Below are positions 55,437-63,940 of a stretch of DNA of 63,940 nt, in pieces; positions within the stretch are counted from its first letter, which is position 1; every line of letters begins with the position of its first letter. The position numbers and the translations under genes are program-made. The stretch comes from Nocardia sp. (GTDB taxonomy: Bacteria; Actinomycetota; Actinomycetes; Mycobacteriales; Mycobacteriaceae): contig JACIXH010000007.1 of NCBI GenBank assembly GCA_014360565.1, positions 1-63,940 of the forward strand, read 5' to 3'. The notes beneath the pieces are model-generated. The model did not search any database and was not told the DNA's origin. It worked only from the letters and a program-made list of their open reading frames with translations.

Positions 55437-57206
55437 TCAGGCAGGCAGCCGCTCGGCTCGAGCCGTTTCGAGAAGTTCCTCCGCGTGCGCACGGCCGGTC
55501 TCGGTGTCGTCGAGGCCCGCGAGCATGCGTGCCAGTTCCACCACTCGTTCGTCATCGGTCAGCGTGCGAACACCGCTGTCCACCTTGCCTTTTCCGTCGT
55601 CGGACTTGTTCACCACCAGGTGGGTGTCGGCGAAGGCCGCGACCTGGGGCAGGTGGGTGACGACGATGACCTGGTGGGTACGCGCCAGGCGCGCGAGGCG
55701 CTTGCCGATCTCCACCGCGGCCCGACCGCCGACACCGGCGTCGACCTCGTCGAACACCATGGTCGCACCATGGTCGGAACCGGCGAGCACCACTTCCAGG
55801 GCCAGCATCACCCGCGAGAGTTCGCCGCCGGACGCACTTTTGCTCAACGGCAGCGACTGCGCACCGGAATGCGCGGAAAGCCGGAATTCCACTTCGTCAC
55901 AGCCGTTGGACCCGGCGTGCAACAGCACTCCGTCGACATCGAGCGGCGCCGAATCCTGCGCGCCCGCCTGCATCGGACGGACCTGGACTTCGAGGCGCGC
56001 CTTGCCCATCGCCAACCCGCCCAGCTCGGTACTCACCGCCGTCGCCAGCTTGCCCGCCGACTTGGCGCGGGCCGCACTGAGCTTGCGGGCTGCCTCGCGC
56101 ACCTTGCCCGCGGCCGTCTCGACCTCACCGGCGAGTTTGGCCAGTGCGTCCTCGGACACGTCGAGCGAGTCGAGGCGCGAGCGCGACTCATCGGCCCAGG
56201 CGATCACACCGTCGATATCGGGCGCGTATTTGCGGGTGAGCGATTTGAGTTCGGCCTGACGGGTGAGCATCGAATCCAGCGCGCTGGGATCGGACGGCAA
56301 TTCCGACAGGTAGCTGCTGAGTTCAGTGGCCGCGTCGACGACCACCGCGATCGCCTCGCCCAGCCGCGGAGCCAGCGCGGCCAGCGCCGGGTCGTCGGCG
56401 GAGTCCAGGCGGGCACGGGCGACGCCGAGCAGATCGAGCACGCCGCCACCGTCGGCGGGCGCGTCGCTCGGGCCCGACAGCGACTCGTGCGCGGCGACGG
56501 CCGCCTCGCGTAACGAGTCGAGGTCGCTGAGCCTGCGGATCTCGGCGACCAGGCGGACGTCCTCCCCCGGCTCGGGCGCGATGTCGTCGATTTCGGCGAG
56601 CGAGTGCTTGAGCCGGTCGGCCTCGAGCGCCAATTCCCTACTGCGCGCGGTTCGTTCGAGCAGCTCGGTGCGCGCGTCCAGCCAGGACCGGCGATGCACC
56701 TGGTACTTGCGCAGGAGCGCGGCGACGCCGTCTCCGGCGAACTGGTCGAGTGCCGACAGTTGTTGTTCGGGGCGCTGCAATCGCAACTGGTCGTTCTGGC
56801 CGTGCACGGTCAGCAGCCGGGAGGTGAACTCGCCGAGCACCGCGGCTGGCACCCCGCGACCACCCAGGTGGGCGCGCGAGCGTCCGTCGCTGTTGACGGT
56901 GCGCACGGCGATCACGCTGCCGTCCTCGTCGGCCTCGGCGCCCGCCGATTCCAGCACTTCTCCCACCGCCGCGCGTGCTGCCTCGTTCACGTCATCGACG
57001 ACGAAACGGCCCTCCACAACGGCTTTCGTCGCGCCGAGGCGCACCCGTCCCGCGTCGGCCCGCGCACCACTGAGCAGGTGCAAGCTGGTGACAACCATGG
57101 TCTTGCCCGCACCGGTCTCACCGGTGAGCACGGTCAGACCGGCATGGAACTGTGCGGTGGCCGTCGAGATGACACCGAGTCCGTCAATCCTGATCTCTGT
57201 CAGCAT
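55437..57206 (-). CDS. recN: DNA repair protein RecN
   Basis: 589 residues from ATG 57204-57206. Walker A LTGETGAGKTMVVTSLHLLS, long coiled-coil middle, Walker B/signature region SASGGELSRVMLALEVVL and MVFDEVDAGVGGRAAVEIG. SMC-like ATPase in double-strand break repair. Start overlaps the nadK stop (TGATG). Confidence 0.96.
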   Translation of the reverse strand: MLTEIRIDGLGVISTATAQFHAGLTVLTGETGAGKTMVVTSLHLLSGARADAGRVRLGATKAVVEGRFVVDDVNEAARAAVGEVLESAGAEADEDGSVIAVRTVNSDGRSRAHLGGRGVPAAVLGEFTSRLLTVHGQNDQLRLQRPEQQLSALDQFAGDGVAALLRKYQVHRRSWLDARTELLERTARSRELALEADRLKHSLAEIDDIAPEPGEDVRLVAEIRRLSDLDSLREAAVAAHESLSGPSDAPADGGGVLDLLGVARARLDSADDPALAALAPRLGEAIAVVVDAATELSSYLSELPSDPSALDSMLTRQAELKSLTRKYAPDIDGVIAWADESRSRLDSLDVSEDALAKLAGEVETAAGKVREAARKLSAARAKSAGKLATAVSTELGGLAMGKARLEVQVRPMQAGAQDSAPLDVDGVLLHAGSNGCDEVEFRLSAHSGAQSLPLSKSASGGELSRVMLALEVVLAGSDHGATMVFDEVDAGVGGRAAVEIGKRLARLARTHQVIVVTHLPQVAAFADTHLVVNKSDDGKGKVDSGVRTLTDDERVVELARMLAGLDDTETGRAHAEELLETARAERLPA

Positions 57207-58135
57207 CAGTGCTCTTCCGTTCGCTGTCTGCCCCGCCAGCCGGTGACCGGCAGCTGGAACTTGCGCACCATCCGGTCGGCGAAGGGCGCCGAATCGAGCC
57301 GCACCCAGCGCACCGGACGTTCGCCGCGCACCATTTCCGCGCGGCCGCCACGCGGCAACGCGAGAGTGCGCCGGCCGTCGAGGAAAACGATCGCATCGTG
57401 CCCGGTCGCCACGGTTTCCACGGCGATGAGTGATTCCGGGCTGGTCACCAGTGGCCGCGCGAACAACGCGTGCGCGTTGCTCGGGATCACCAGCATCGCC
57501 TCGAGTTCCGGCCACACCACCGGACCGCCCGCCGAGAACGCGTAGGCGGTCGACCCGGTAGGAGTGGAGATGAGGATGCCGTCGCAGCCGAACGCCGAGA
57601 CCGGCCGCCCGTCCACTTCCAGGACCACTTCCAGCACACCCATTCGCTGGGCGTTCTCGAGGCTGGCCTCGTTGAGCGCCCAGCCGCGTTCGACGATCGT
57701 GTCGTCGACGCGCACGGTGACGTCGATGGTCATCCGGTTCTCTACCTGGTAGTCGCGGCCGACCACCTGAGAGAGTGCCTCGTCGAGGTTCTCGGCCTCG
57801 GCTTCGGTGAGAAAACCGATGCGGCCCAGATTGATTCCGAGCACGGGTACACCGGCAGGCCTGCCCAGTTCGGCCGCGCGCAGGAACGTGCCGTCGCCAC
57901 CGAGGGCGAGCACCATCTCGCACCCCTGCGCCGCGGACGGGCTGTGCGGCACCACGCGCACCGGATAGCCGGCGTCGTCCTCGAACCGGGTGCTGTCGGC
58001 CTCGTCGGCCAGCACCCGCAGGCAGATGCCCGCTTCGGCGAAGATCTTCGCCACCCGGTGCGCGGTCTCGATGATCTCTGCGCGGCCGGGATGGGCGACG
58101 AGCAGGATCTCCCTGCCGCCCGCTTGCGTACTCAC
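57206..58135 (-). CDS. nadK: NAD kinase
   Basis: 309 residues from GTG 58133-58135, overlapping the tlyA stop. [19 protein letters not shown] (GGDG), [42 protein letters not shown]. Phosphorylates NAD to NADP. Longer in-frame starts upstream would run into tlyA. Confidence 0.95.
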   Translation of the reverse strand: MSTQAGGREILLVAHPGRAEIIETAHRVAKIFAEAGICLRVLADEADSTRFEDDAGYPVRVVPHSPSAAQGCEMVLALGGDGTFLRAAELGRPAGVPVLGINLGRIGFLTEAEAENLDEALSQVVGRDYQVENRMTIDVTVRVDDTIVERGWALNEASLENAQRMGVLEVVLEVDGRPVSAFGCDGILISTPTGSTAYAFSAGGPVVWPELEAMLVIPSNAHALFARPLVTSPESLIAVETVATGHDAIVFLDGRRTLALPRGGRAEMVRGERPVRWVRLDSAPFADRMVRKFQLPVTGWRGRQRTEEH

Positions 58136-58953
58136 TGCGGACCCTCCTCGACAGCGTGCGCGACCAGCGCCCGCACCTGTTCTGCGTCGTAGTCGACCGG
58201 GCCTGCCTTGCGCAGCCACAGGAAGTACTCGACATTGCCCGACGGGCCGGGCAGCGGGCTGGCGACCACCCCCAGAGTGCGCAGACCGAGCGCCGCGGCG
58301 GCGGCCGCGACATCACACACCACTTCGATTCGCAATGCCGGGTCACGCACCACCCCGCCGGAACCGACCCGATCCTTGCCGACCTCGAACTGCGGCTTCA
58401 CCATCGGCAGCAGATCGGCGCCCTCGCCTGCGCAGGCCGCCAGCGCGGGAAGCACGAGCCCGAGCGAGATGAACGACAGGTCGCCGACAACGATTTCGAC
58501 TGTGCCACTGATGGATTCAGGGGTGATGTTGCGCGCGTTGGTGCGGTCCAAGACCGTGACCCGATCGTCGTTCTGGAGCCGCCAGATCAACTGGCCGTAA
58601 CCGACGTCGACCGCGACCACCTCGCTCGCGCCCTTGTTCAGCAGCACATCGGTGAACCCACCGGTCGAGGCACCGGCGTCCAGGCACCGCTTACCCGCGA
58701 TGCTGAGACCCTCCGGTTCGAAGGCCTCTAGCGCACCGAGCAGTTTGTGTGCACCACGCGAGGCCCACGACACCTCGTCGGGTTCGTCCCGCACGATCAG
58801 TGGGGTTCCCGTCTCCACGGCTGTCGCCGGTTTCACGGCGACGGTTCCGGCAATCAGGACACGGCCCGCACCGATCAGCTCGACCGCGTGTTCTCGCGAT
58901 CGAGCCAATCCCCGGCGCACCAGTTCGGCGTCCACCCGCGCTCGCCTGGCCAC
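58132..58953 (-). CDS. tlyA: TlyA rRNA 2'-O-methyltransferase/hemolysin
   Basis: 273 residues from GTG 58951-58953 ([20 protein letters not shown] matches the mycobacterial start). S4 domain at 1-65, then FtsJ-like methyltransferase: [47 protein letters not shown]. Methylates 16S and 23S rRNA; its loss gives capreomycin resistance in mycobacteria. Confidence 0.95.
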   Translation of the reverse strand: MARRARVDAELVRRGLARSREHAVELIGAGRVLIAGTVAVKPATAVETGTPLIVRDEPDEVSWASRGAHKLLGALEAFEPEGLSIAGKRCLDAGASTGGFTDVLLNKGASEVVAVDVGYGQLIWRLQNDDRVTVLDRTNARNITPESISGTVEIVVGDLSFISLGLVLPALAACAGEGADLLPMVKPQFEVGKDRVGSGGVVRDPALRIEVVCDVAAAAAALGLRTLGVVASPLPGPSGNVEYFLWLRKAGPVDYDAEQVRALVAHAVEEGPQ

Positions 58954-58954
58954 C

Positions 58955-59239
58955 TCAGATCTTGTCCACTGTCGCCAGCGCGTCCACCAGCACGTCGTGC
59001 GCTTGCTCGAGGATGCGCGCACGGCGGGTGATGTCGGCGCCGGTCTCGGTGTTCTCCGCCGGGCTCACGGCGGCACGGGGGCCGAGTTCGGCGAGCAGGG
59101 CGTCGACTTCGTCCTTGATCCGGTGCGGATCGGCGGGTTCCTGCTGCGGCGCAGCGCCGGGCAGGTGAGCGCCGGGCACGGGAATCCCGGGCCGGGGTGG
59201 CTGTGACGCGCCGTTCGGCGGTGAACTCGCTGTACTCAT
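58955..59239 (-). CDS. Small conserved protein (Rv1693 position)
   Basis: 94 residues from ATG 59237-59239. The first half is Pro/Ala-rich (PPRPGIPVPGAHLPGAAPQQ); the second half is a helical segment (ADITRRARILEQAHDVLVDA). Sits between the HAD phosphatase and tlyA, as does the short Rv1693 in M. tuberculosis. Function unknown. Confidence 0.75.
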   Translation of the reverse strand: MSTASSPPNGASQPPRPGIPVPGAHLPGAAPQQEPADPHRIKDEVDALLAELGPRAAVSPAENTETGADITRRARILEQAHDVLVDALATVDKI

Positions 59240-59252
59240 CGTGGCGTCAACG

Positions 59253-60146
59253 CTATCGGATTTCCGAATCGGCTGCGCGCACCCGTACCGCCCGGCCGGG
59301 ATGCTGTCGCAACAGTTCCGCGATGTCGGCCGGTGCGACGGCCTCTGCCAGGACCTCATCGTTGAGGGCATCGAGGGTGGCGGCGACGAAGGTCGGGATC
59401 CGGGCGGCCGGCGCTCCGATGACCTCCTCGAGCGTGCTGACTCCGGTCAGCACCAGTAACGAGTCGAGGCCGAGGCCGTTGGCGCCCTCGATATCGGTGT
59501 CGAGGCGGTCGCCCACCACCAGGGAGCGGCGGGTGCCCGCCCGCTCGATCGCGTCTTCCATCAGCGGCGCGTAGGGCTTGCCCGCTACGAGGGGCTCACG
59601 ATCGGAGGCGGTGGCCAGCGCCGCGACCATCGAACCGTTGCCGGGGGCGAGGCCGCGTTCGTTGGGCAAGGTGCGGTCGGCGTTGGCGGCGACCCACAAC
59701 GCGCCCGCACGCAGGGCGTAGGCGGCTTCGGCGAGGTCGGGCCACGCGGTCGCCGGCGAGTGGCCTTGCACGACCGCCGACGGCGGAATGTCGCCGAAGC
59801 GGCGGACGGGGTCGAGCCCGACAGCTTTCACCTCGGCGGCCAGATCATCGGTGCCGACGACGAGCACCTTGTCGCCGGGACTCAGGCGTTCGGCCAGCAT
59901 GCGGGCGGCGGCTTGCGCACTGGTCACCACATCGGCGGCGGTGGCCGGGTAGCCGAGCTCGTCGAGGTGGTGCGCGACGGCGCCGGGCCCACGCGCGGCG
60001 TTGTTGGTGACGTAGACGAGCCGCTGCGCTGAATCACCATCCGGTGCAAGCGCTTTGGGCGCACCCTCGATGACCTCGGGTCCGCGGTACAGCGTCCCGT
60101 CCAGGTCGAGCAGCAGTGCGTCGTACTGATCGCGCAACCGGTTCAT
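59253..60146 (-). CDS. HAD-IIA hydrolase, glycerol-3-phosphate phosphatase-like
   Basis: 297 residues. DALLLDLDGTLYRGPEVIEG (nucleophile Asp), YVTNNAARGPGAVAHHL, AGKPYAPLMEDAIE, VVGDRLDTDIEGANGLGLDS. Corresponds by position to Rv1692, reported as a D-glycerol-3-phosphate phosphatase in lipid recycling. Confidence 0.88.
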   Translation of the reverse strand: MNRLRDQYDALLLDLDGTLYRGPEVIEGAPKALAPDGDSAQRLVYVTNNAARGPGAVAHHLDELGYPATAADVVTSAQAAARMLAERLSPGDKVLVVGTDDLAAEVKAVGLDPVRRFGDIPPSAVVQGHSPATAWPDLAEAAYALRAGALWVAANADRTLPNERGLAPGNGSMVAALATASDREPLVAGKPYAPLMEDAIERAGTRRSLVVGDRLDTDIEGANGLGLDSLLVLTGVSTLEEVIGAPAARIPTFVAATLDALNDEVLAEAVAPADIAELLRQHPGRAVRVRAADSEIR

Positions 60147-60473
60147 ACACCCTCACTCCGTTGTCACTGCCGGGTCGAACACATCCGCGACCCTAGGCGA
60201 CGGCACCGACAGCTCCGGTTCCCCTCGGCCGTCGAATAGCACTCGTACTGTTCATGATCGAGCATGTGGCAAGCGCGCGTGCGAGGTGTCCGGTTACCGG
60301 CTTCTCGTCCAGCGCGTCGCGGCGCACGGATCCCACTGTCTCGGCCGAGTGGATCCGGTTGTCCGCGAGTGCGTTCGACCGTTCCGAAGAAGCGATCCAC
60401 CGCCCGAGCACAGCTGCGCCGGCCCAGCGTGGTCTTGCCCGGCCTGGCCAGGTTTGCGTCCGGCCGAACGCGA
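60147..60473. other. Intergenic stretch without a recognised gene
   Basis: About 330 bases between the HAD phosphatase start and the terminator of the next gene. No tRNA, palindrome or convincing coding frame was found. It should contain the promoter of the HAD-tlyA-nadK-recN group. Confidence 0.45.
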
Positions 60474-60520
60474 AAGGCCGCAGCCCGGGGAACCTGTACG
60501 GGTTCCGGGGCTGCGGCCTT
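60474..60520 (-). terminator. Terminator of the 1007-residue protein gene
   Basis: AAGGCCGCAGCCC and its complement form the base of a long hairpin continuing with GGAACC/GGTTCC through one mismatch; TTTCG follows on the minus strand, just after the stop at 60529. Confidence 0.85.
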
Positions 60521-60528
60521 CGGTGCTT

Positions 60529-63500
60529 CTACTGTGCGTCGCCGGTGAGTTCGGTTGCCCGGTCCTCGGCGTCGGTCTCGTCGTCGAGATCGGCGGCTGC
60601 GGCGTTGAGGAACCACTGCAATCCGTCGTCGGTTCGTCCTGCTGCCACCAGCGCGTCGGCATAGGCGTAGAACAGGCGCGCCGCGGCGGAACCGGTGCGC
60701 GAGGGATCCAGATCGGAGGCCTGCAGGGTCACCACGGCCTGGTCGAACTGACCGAGATCCATCCTGGCTCCCGCGACCACCATGCGCAGCTCGGCGGCCT
60801 CGTCGCCGGTGAGGGTCTGTGCTTCCTCACTGCGGCCGAGCTCGATCGCCCGTTCCGGCCTGCCGAGACCGCGTTCGCAGTCCGCCATCACCGCGAGCAG
60901 CCCGGCGCCACCCGACATGCGTCGTGCGGTCCGCAGTTCCGACAGTGCCTCGGCCCACTCCTCGGCGTGGTAAGCCACCACACCGGCGGTCTCCCGCATC
61001 ACTGCGATACGGCCGGCACGCTGGCGTGCGGCCCGAGCGTGTGCCAGCGCCAGACGCGGGTCGTCGTCGAGCAGTTCGACGGCCATCACCATGTGCCGGG
61101 CCACCGAATCGGCGTTGTTCTTGTCCAGGCTCAGCAGATCGCGGCGCACTGCCGGATCCAGATCGGAAGCCTGCACGTCCTCGGGCAGATCGGGCTCTTC
61201 GGGACGAGCCGCCCGGCGATCGTCGGGCCGCCCACCCGTCGTACGAGCGCCTTCACCGCCACGACGACGGTCATCACCGCCACCGGAACGTGCGTCGGAT
61301 TCCGAGCCGCCACGAGGACGGTCGTCACGATCCGACCGAACACTGCGATCAGCGAATCCACGTCGCTCGCCACGATCGGCGTCACCACGAGGGCGGTCGT
61401 GCGAACCGCTGGAACGGTCGTCACGATCGATTCCCCGCGCGCGTTCGCCGCGGTCGGACTCGCCTCGGGAAAGGCTGTCGCTATCGGCGCCGCGCGGGCT
61501 TTCGACAGTGGCGTCCGCACGCAGATTGTCCTGCTCCGGAGCACGATCGTCGCCGGCGGTACGCGACTGCTCGTCGCGATCCGACCCGCCACGCGAAGTG
61601 GCGTCGAGATCACGCGCTCGGGTGTCGAGATCGGAATCAGCGCCGCTCTCCGACTCGACTTCGGCCGGCTCGCGGAGATTCGTGGCACTGGGACGGTCGG
61701 CTTCGACGGCCTCGTCGACTACTCGCGCCTCGCTCGGCGCAGAGTGCTCGGCCGCCGCGTCCTGGGACTGCTCGGCGGACGCTGCCGACTCGCCTGTCGC
61801 GGGCTTGTCGCTCGCTGTGGTCGAGGTATCTGTCGCGCCTGTGGTCTCGTCGTGCTCGGTGACCGCGTCCTCGACATCGGAATCAGCTGCTGCCGAGACG
61901 ACGCCGAGCACATCACTGTCGCGTTCACGACGCTTCTCGCGATAGGTGCCATTGAGCGGCTTGCCGTCCTCGCCAACGAACTTGCCCTGGCTGCCACCGG
62001 AGCGGGCATCCCGATTGAAGCCGCCACGGCCACGATCGTCGTCGCGCCTGGGTCCACGATCGTTGTCGTCACGCCGCGGGTAACCACCCTTGCCACTGTC
62101 GTCGCGGCGCGGGTAACCGCCCTTGTCGTCACGCTTCTGGTAGCCACCACGATCGGAGCTGCCGCCACGGTCACTGCCGCGCGAACGGTCGTCGCCTTCG
62201 TTGCGACGGAACCCGCCACCCGAACCACCTCGGGGACGGTCATCGTTGTTGCCACGGTAGCCACCACGGTCGCCGCCGCGATCCGAACCACCGGCAGGAC
62301 GCTGGCCGCCGCCTTCGTTTCGCTTGAAGCCACCACGCTCGCTCGAGCCGCCTCGACCGGCGTCATCGCGGCGCTGGTAGCCGCCGCGGTCGCCACTGTC
62401 GCTGCGCTTGAATCCGCCGCGATCGTTGTCGTCGCGCTTCGGGTAACCACCGCGATCATTGTCGTCGCGCTTTGCGTAACCACCACGATCGTTGTCATCA
62501 CGCTTCGGGTAACCACCGCGACCGGCGTCGTCCCGCTTCGGGTAACCGCCACGGTCGCCACTGTCGCTGCGCTTGAATCCGCCGCGATCGTTGTCATCAC
62601 GCTTCTGATAGCCGCCGCCACGGGCGTCGTCGCGCTTCGGGTAACCACCACGACCGGCGTCATCGCGCTTCGGGTAGCCACCTTTACCGGCGTCGTCGCG
62701 ACGCTGATAACCACCGCGATCGGCGGAACCACCGCGATCGGAACCACCGCGCGGACGATCGTCGTTGCCACGGTAACCACCACGGTCACCGGATGCGCCA
62801 CGGTCGCTCGAGCCGCCACGACCGGCGTCATCGCGGCGCTGGTAGCCGCCGCGGTCGCCACTGTCGCTGCGCTTGAATCCGCCGCGATCGTTGTCGTCGC
62901 GCTTCTGATAGCCGCCACGATCGTTGTCGTCGCGCTTCGGGTAACCACCACGACCGGCGTCGTCGCGCTTCGGGTAGCCACCACGACCGGCGTCATCGCG
63001 CTTCGGGTAGCCACCTTTATTGGCGTCGTCGCGACGCTGGTACCCGCCACGATCGGCAGAACCACCGCGCGGGCGATCGTCGTTGCCGCGATAACCACCA
63101 CGGTCGCCGCCGCGATCGGAACCACCGGCAGGACGCTCCCCGCCGCCTTCGTTTCGCTTGAAGCCACCACGCTCGCTCGAGCCGCCTCGACCGGCATCGT
63201 CGCGGCGCTGGTAGCCGCTGCGGTCGCCACTGTCGCTGCGCTTGAACCCGCCACGATCGCCGCTGCTGCCACGATCGTCACGGTTGTATCCGCCGCGCTG
63301 ACCCTCGGGACGACCGGAGCCGCCGCGATTGTCGTCGTTGCGACGGAATCCACCACGATCGGAACTGCCACGATCGGAACTACTGCTTCGGCCGGCGTCG
63401 TCACGGCGGAATCCGCCGCCCTCGCCACGGCCCGAGCCGCGATTGTCACCGTGTCCGCCGTGGGTGCGATCGGTCGGTTCGCCTCGCCGGCCGAAACCGG

Positions 63501-63552
63501 GGGCGTCTCCGTCCCGGCGGAAAGGCTTCCGTCCGTCGTTGTGTTCCGACAC
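60529..63552 (-). CDS. Giant Arg/Asp/Gly-repeat protein with TPR-like C-terminus
   Basis: 1007 residues from GTG 63550-63552 (GAGGGA upstream). Residues 1 to about 520 are tandem repeats of the type GGYPKRDDAGRGGYPKRDD and GGFKRSDSGDRGG, with YRGNDDRPRGG inserts. A charged Ser/Asp/Glu/Arg linker reaches about residue 780. The last about 220 residues are a folded helical domain (ASDLDPAVRRDLLSLDKNNA, ALAHARAARQRAGRIAVMRE, YADALVAAGRTDDGLQWFL) like TPR repeats and like Rv1691, which lacks the giant repeat part. No enzyme motif. Lies directly downstream of an rrn operon. Confidence 0.85.
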   Translation of the reverse strand: MSEHNDGRKPFRRDGDAPGFGRRGEPTDRTHGGHGDNRGSGRGEGGGFRRDDAGRSSSSDRGSSDRGGFRRNDDNRGGSGRPEGQRGGYNRDDRGSSGDRGGFKRSDSGDRSGYQRRDDAGRGGSSERGGFKRNEGGGERPAGGSDRGGDRGGYRGNDDRPRGGSADRGGYQRRDDANKGGYPKRDDAGRGGYPKRDDAGRGGYPKRDDNDRGGYQKRDDNDRGGFKRSDSGDRGGYQRRDDAGRGGSSDRGASGDRGGYRGNDDRPRGGSDRGGSADRGGYQRRDDAGKGGYPKRDDAGRGGYPKRDDARGGGYQKRDDNDRGGFKRSDSGDRGGYPKRDDAGRGGYPKRDDNDRGGYAKRDDNDRGGYPKRDDNDRGGFKRSDSGDRGGYQRRDDAGRGGSSERGGFKRNEGGGQRPAGGSDRGGDRGGYRGNNDDRPRGGSGGGFRRNEGDDRSRGSDRGGSSDRGGYQKRDDKGGYPRRDDSGKGGYPRRDDNDRGPRRDDDRGRGGFNRDARSGGSQGKFVGEDGKPLNGTYREKRRERDSDVLGVVSAAADSDVEDAVTEHDETTGATDTSTTASDKPATGESAASAEQSQDAAAEHSAPSEARVVDEAVEADRPSATNLREPAEVESESGADSDLDTRARDLDATSRGGSDRDEQSRTAGDDRAPEQDNLRADATVESPRGADSDSLSRGESDRGERARGIDRDDRSSGSHDRPRGDADRGERRGFADRSVRSDRDDRPRGGSESDARSGGGDDRRRGGEGARTTGGRPDDRRAARPEEPDLPEDVQASDLDPAVRRDLLSLDKNNADSVARHMVMAVELLDDDPRLALAHARAARQRAGRIAVMRETAGVVAYHAEEWAEALSELRTARRMSGGAGLLAVMADCERGLGRPERAIELGRSEEAQTLTGDEAAELRMVVAGARMDLGQFDQAVVTLQASDLDPSRTGSAAARLFYAYADALVAAGRTDDGLQWFLNAAAADLDDETDAEDRATELTGDAQ
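62020..63460 (-). repeat. Tandem and higher-order coding repeats
   Basis: DNA repeat block inside the preceding gene, built from 21-27 base units encoding GGYPKRDDAGR, GGYQKRDDNDR and GGFKRSDSGDR variants. These are grouped into about three larger copies that each include the SERGGFKRNEGGG and YRGNDDRPRGG segments. Homogenised copies suggest recent unequal recombination. Because the units avoid stops on both strands, long false frames appear opposite. Confidence 0.85.
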
Positions 63553-63685
63553 GGCGATCCCTCTCTAGGTTCCCCGACCTTGCGGGGAGTGTTGTCAATG
63601 GCCCCGCCACTAAGAATTCAACCACGGACGAAGGACGGGGCATCGTCCGCCTGGCGTACCGAACTCGCATCGAGTCCACAAACGC

Positions 63686-63717
63686 CGATAGGGGACCCAA
63701 ATAAGGGTCCCCTATCG
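63686..63717 (-). terminator. rrn operon terminator
   Basis: CGATAGGGGACCC-AAATAA-GGGTCCCCTATCG, perfect 13-base arms, just past the 3' end of the 5S gene. It separates the rrn operon from the giant repeat protein gene. Confidence 0.92.
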
Positions 63718-63725
63718 CGAAGGAT

Positions 63726-63844
63726 GTTCCGGCAGTGTCCTACTCTCCCACACCCTGTCGAGTGCAGTACCATCGGCGCAGGTGGCCTTAGCTTCCGGGT
63801 TCGGAATGGGACCGGGCGTTTCCCCACCGCTATAACTACCGTAA
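63726..63844 (-). rRNA. rrf: 5S ribosomal RNA
   Basis: The complement reads TTACGGTAGTTATAGCGGTG at the 5' end, with the universally conserved GGTCCCATTCCGAACCCGGA and GGGAGAGTAGGACACTGCCG near the 3' end; the termini can pair. Last gene of an rrn operon whose 23S lies beyond the right edge. Ends are good to a base or two. Confidence 0.95.
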
Positions 63845-63940
63845 CTCTATGAAACTAGACAGCGCTCCCCCACCAAAACCAACCCCAAAAAACGGGATCA
63901 GTCTGGTCGAGTGTGCTGCAGTGTCTGTTGTTTCAGAAAC
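63845..63940 (-). other. 23S-5S spacer of the rrn operon
   Basis: 96 bases up to the window edge, with CCCCCACC and a CCCCAAAAAA stretch on the plus strand, unlike the 23S 3' end. Taken as the transcribed spacer between 23S and 5S. Confidence 0.6.

Noticed and set aside
60147..60473. Possible tRNA in the gap before the HAD gene
   Set aside because: Searched by eye for a T-loop GGTTCGA with flanking stems; nothing folds into a cloverleaf.
61719..63449. Second long minus-strand frame inside the giant repeat gene
   Set aside because: Low-complexity shadow of the same repeats in a different phase; no ribosome site or domain.
62020..63460. CRISPR-like array
   Set aside because: The units vary in length, keep the reading frame and code for protein; there are no unique spacers of constant size and no cas genes.
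60286..63852. Very long plus-strand frame opposite the giant repeat gene, encoding Thr/Val/Ala repeats
   Set aside because: It exists because the minus-strand Arg/Asp/Gly repeats avoid stops on both strands. It runs through a terminator and the 5S gene and has no start signal.

Overview
High-GC actinobacterial chromosome, most likely Nocardia or a close relative in the Mycobacteriales. Support for this comes from close homologues of Mycobacterium tuberculosis proteins (ChoD, Lsr2, SteA, MctB, TlyA), and from one block (about 42.7-63.6 kb) that keeps the order of the tuberculosis tlyA-recN-steA-mctB-pyrG-nudix-xerD ... parA-scpA-scpB-rluB-cmk-der region. Start codons are often GTG, and many neighbouring genes overlap by four bases.

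Layout. 1-9 kb: the 5' two thirds of a giant single-chain, eukaryote-like acyl-CoA carboxylase (running off the left edge), a ChoD-type GMC oxidoreductase, a carboxyltransferase beta subunit and a PucR-type regulator. 9-21 kb: accessory genes. These include a tiny secreted two-cysteine peptide, acetyltransferase and alpha/beta hydrolases, an ArsR-SRPBCC fusion coupled to a RibD-like reductase, a divergent epoxide hydrolase/SDR pair over a KstR-like box, an AurF-type diiron oxygenase, lsr2, a two-TM protein resembling TRADD-N-associated conflict-system components, and a hydrolase/MerR pair. 21-29 kb: two lipid-type operons with divergent regulators. One is SDR, ferritin-like diiron protein, half-size BVMO and full BVMO (with TetR). 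The other is an acyl-CoA dehydrogenase overlapping an APH-type kinase (with an XRE-TetR fusion), a split version of the ACAD10/11 arrangement.

29-42.7 kb: mixed metabolic genes: an alanine dehydrogenase/CEOS-like protein, a sugar porter, a DUF574 methyltransferase behind a long regulatory intergenic region with a perfect CRP-type palindrome, hydrolases, aspartate kinase, an SDR/XRE pair, YggT, and a TetR gene without a canonical start codon lying antisense to the start of a hydrolase. 42.7-55 kb: conserved cell-cycle and RNA genes on the minus strand (der, cmk, rluB, scpB, scpA, parA, xerD, nudix, pyrG, mctB/steB, steA). 55-63.6 kb: recN, nadK, tlyA, a small conserved protein, a HAD phosphatase and a 1007-residue protein made mostly of Arg/Asp/Gly repeats with a TPR-like C-terminus. 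The right edge holds a terminator and a 5S rRNA gene, the 3' end of an rrn operon transcribed leftward.

The most interesting signals are: the coupled SDR/diiron/half-BVMO/BVMO operon; the kinase + acyl-CoA dehydrogenase pair; the TRADD-N-like membrane protein next to lsr2; the two RNA-linked proteins carrying similar Arg/Asp/Gly-rich disordered repeats; and several well-formed operators (KstR-like, CRP-like, MerR-type, ArsR-type, TetR-type). Functions are read from motifs and remembered family knowledge; no database search was possible.
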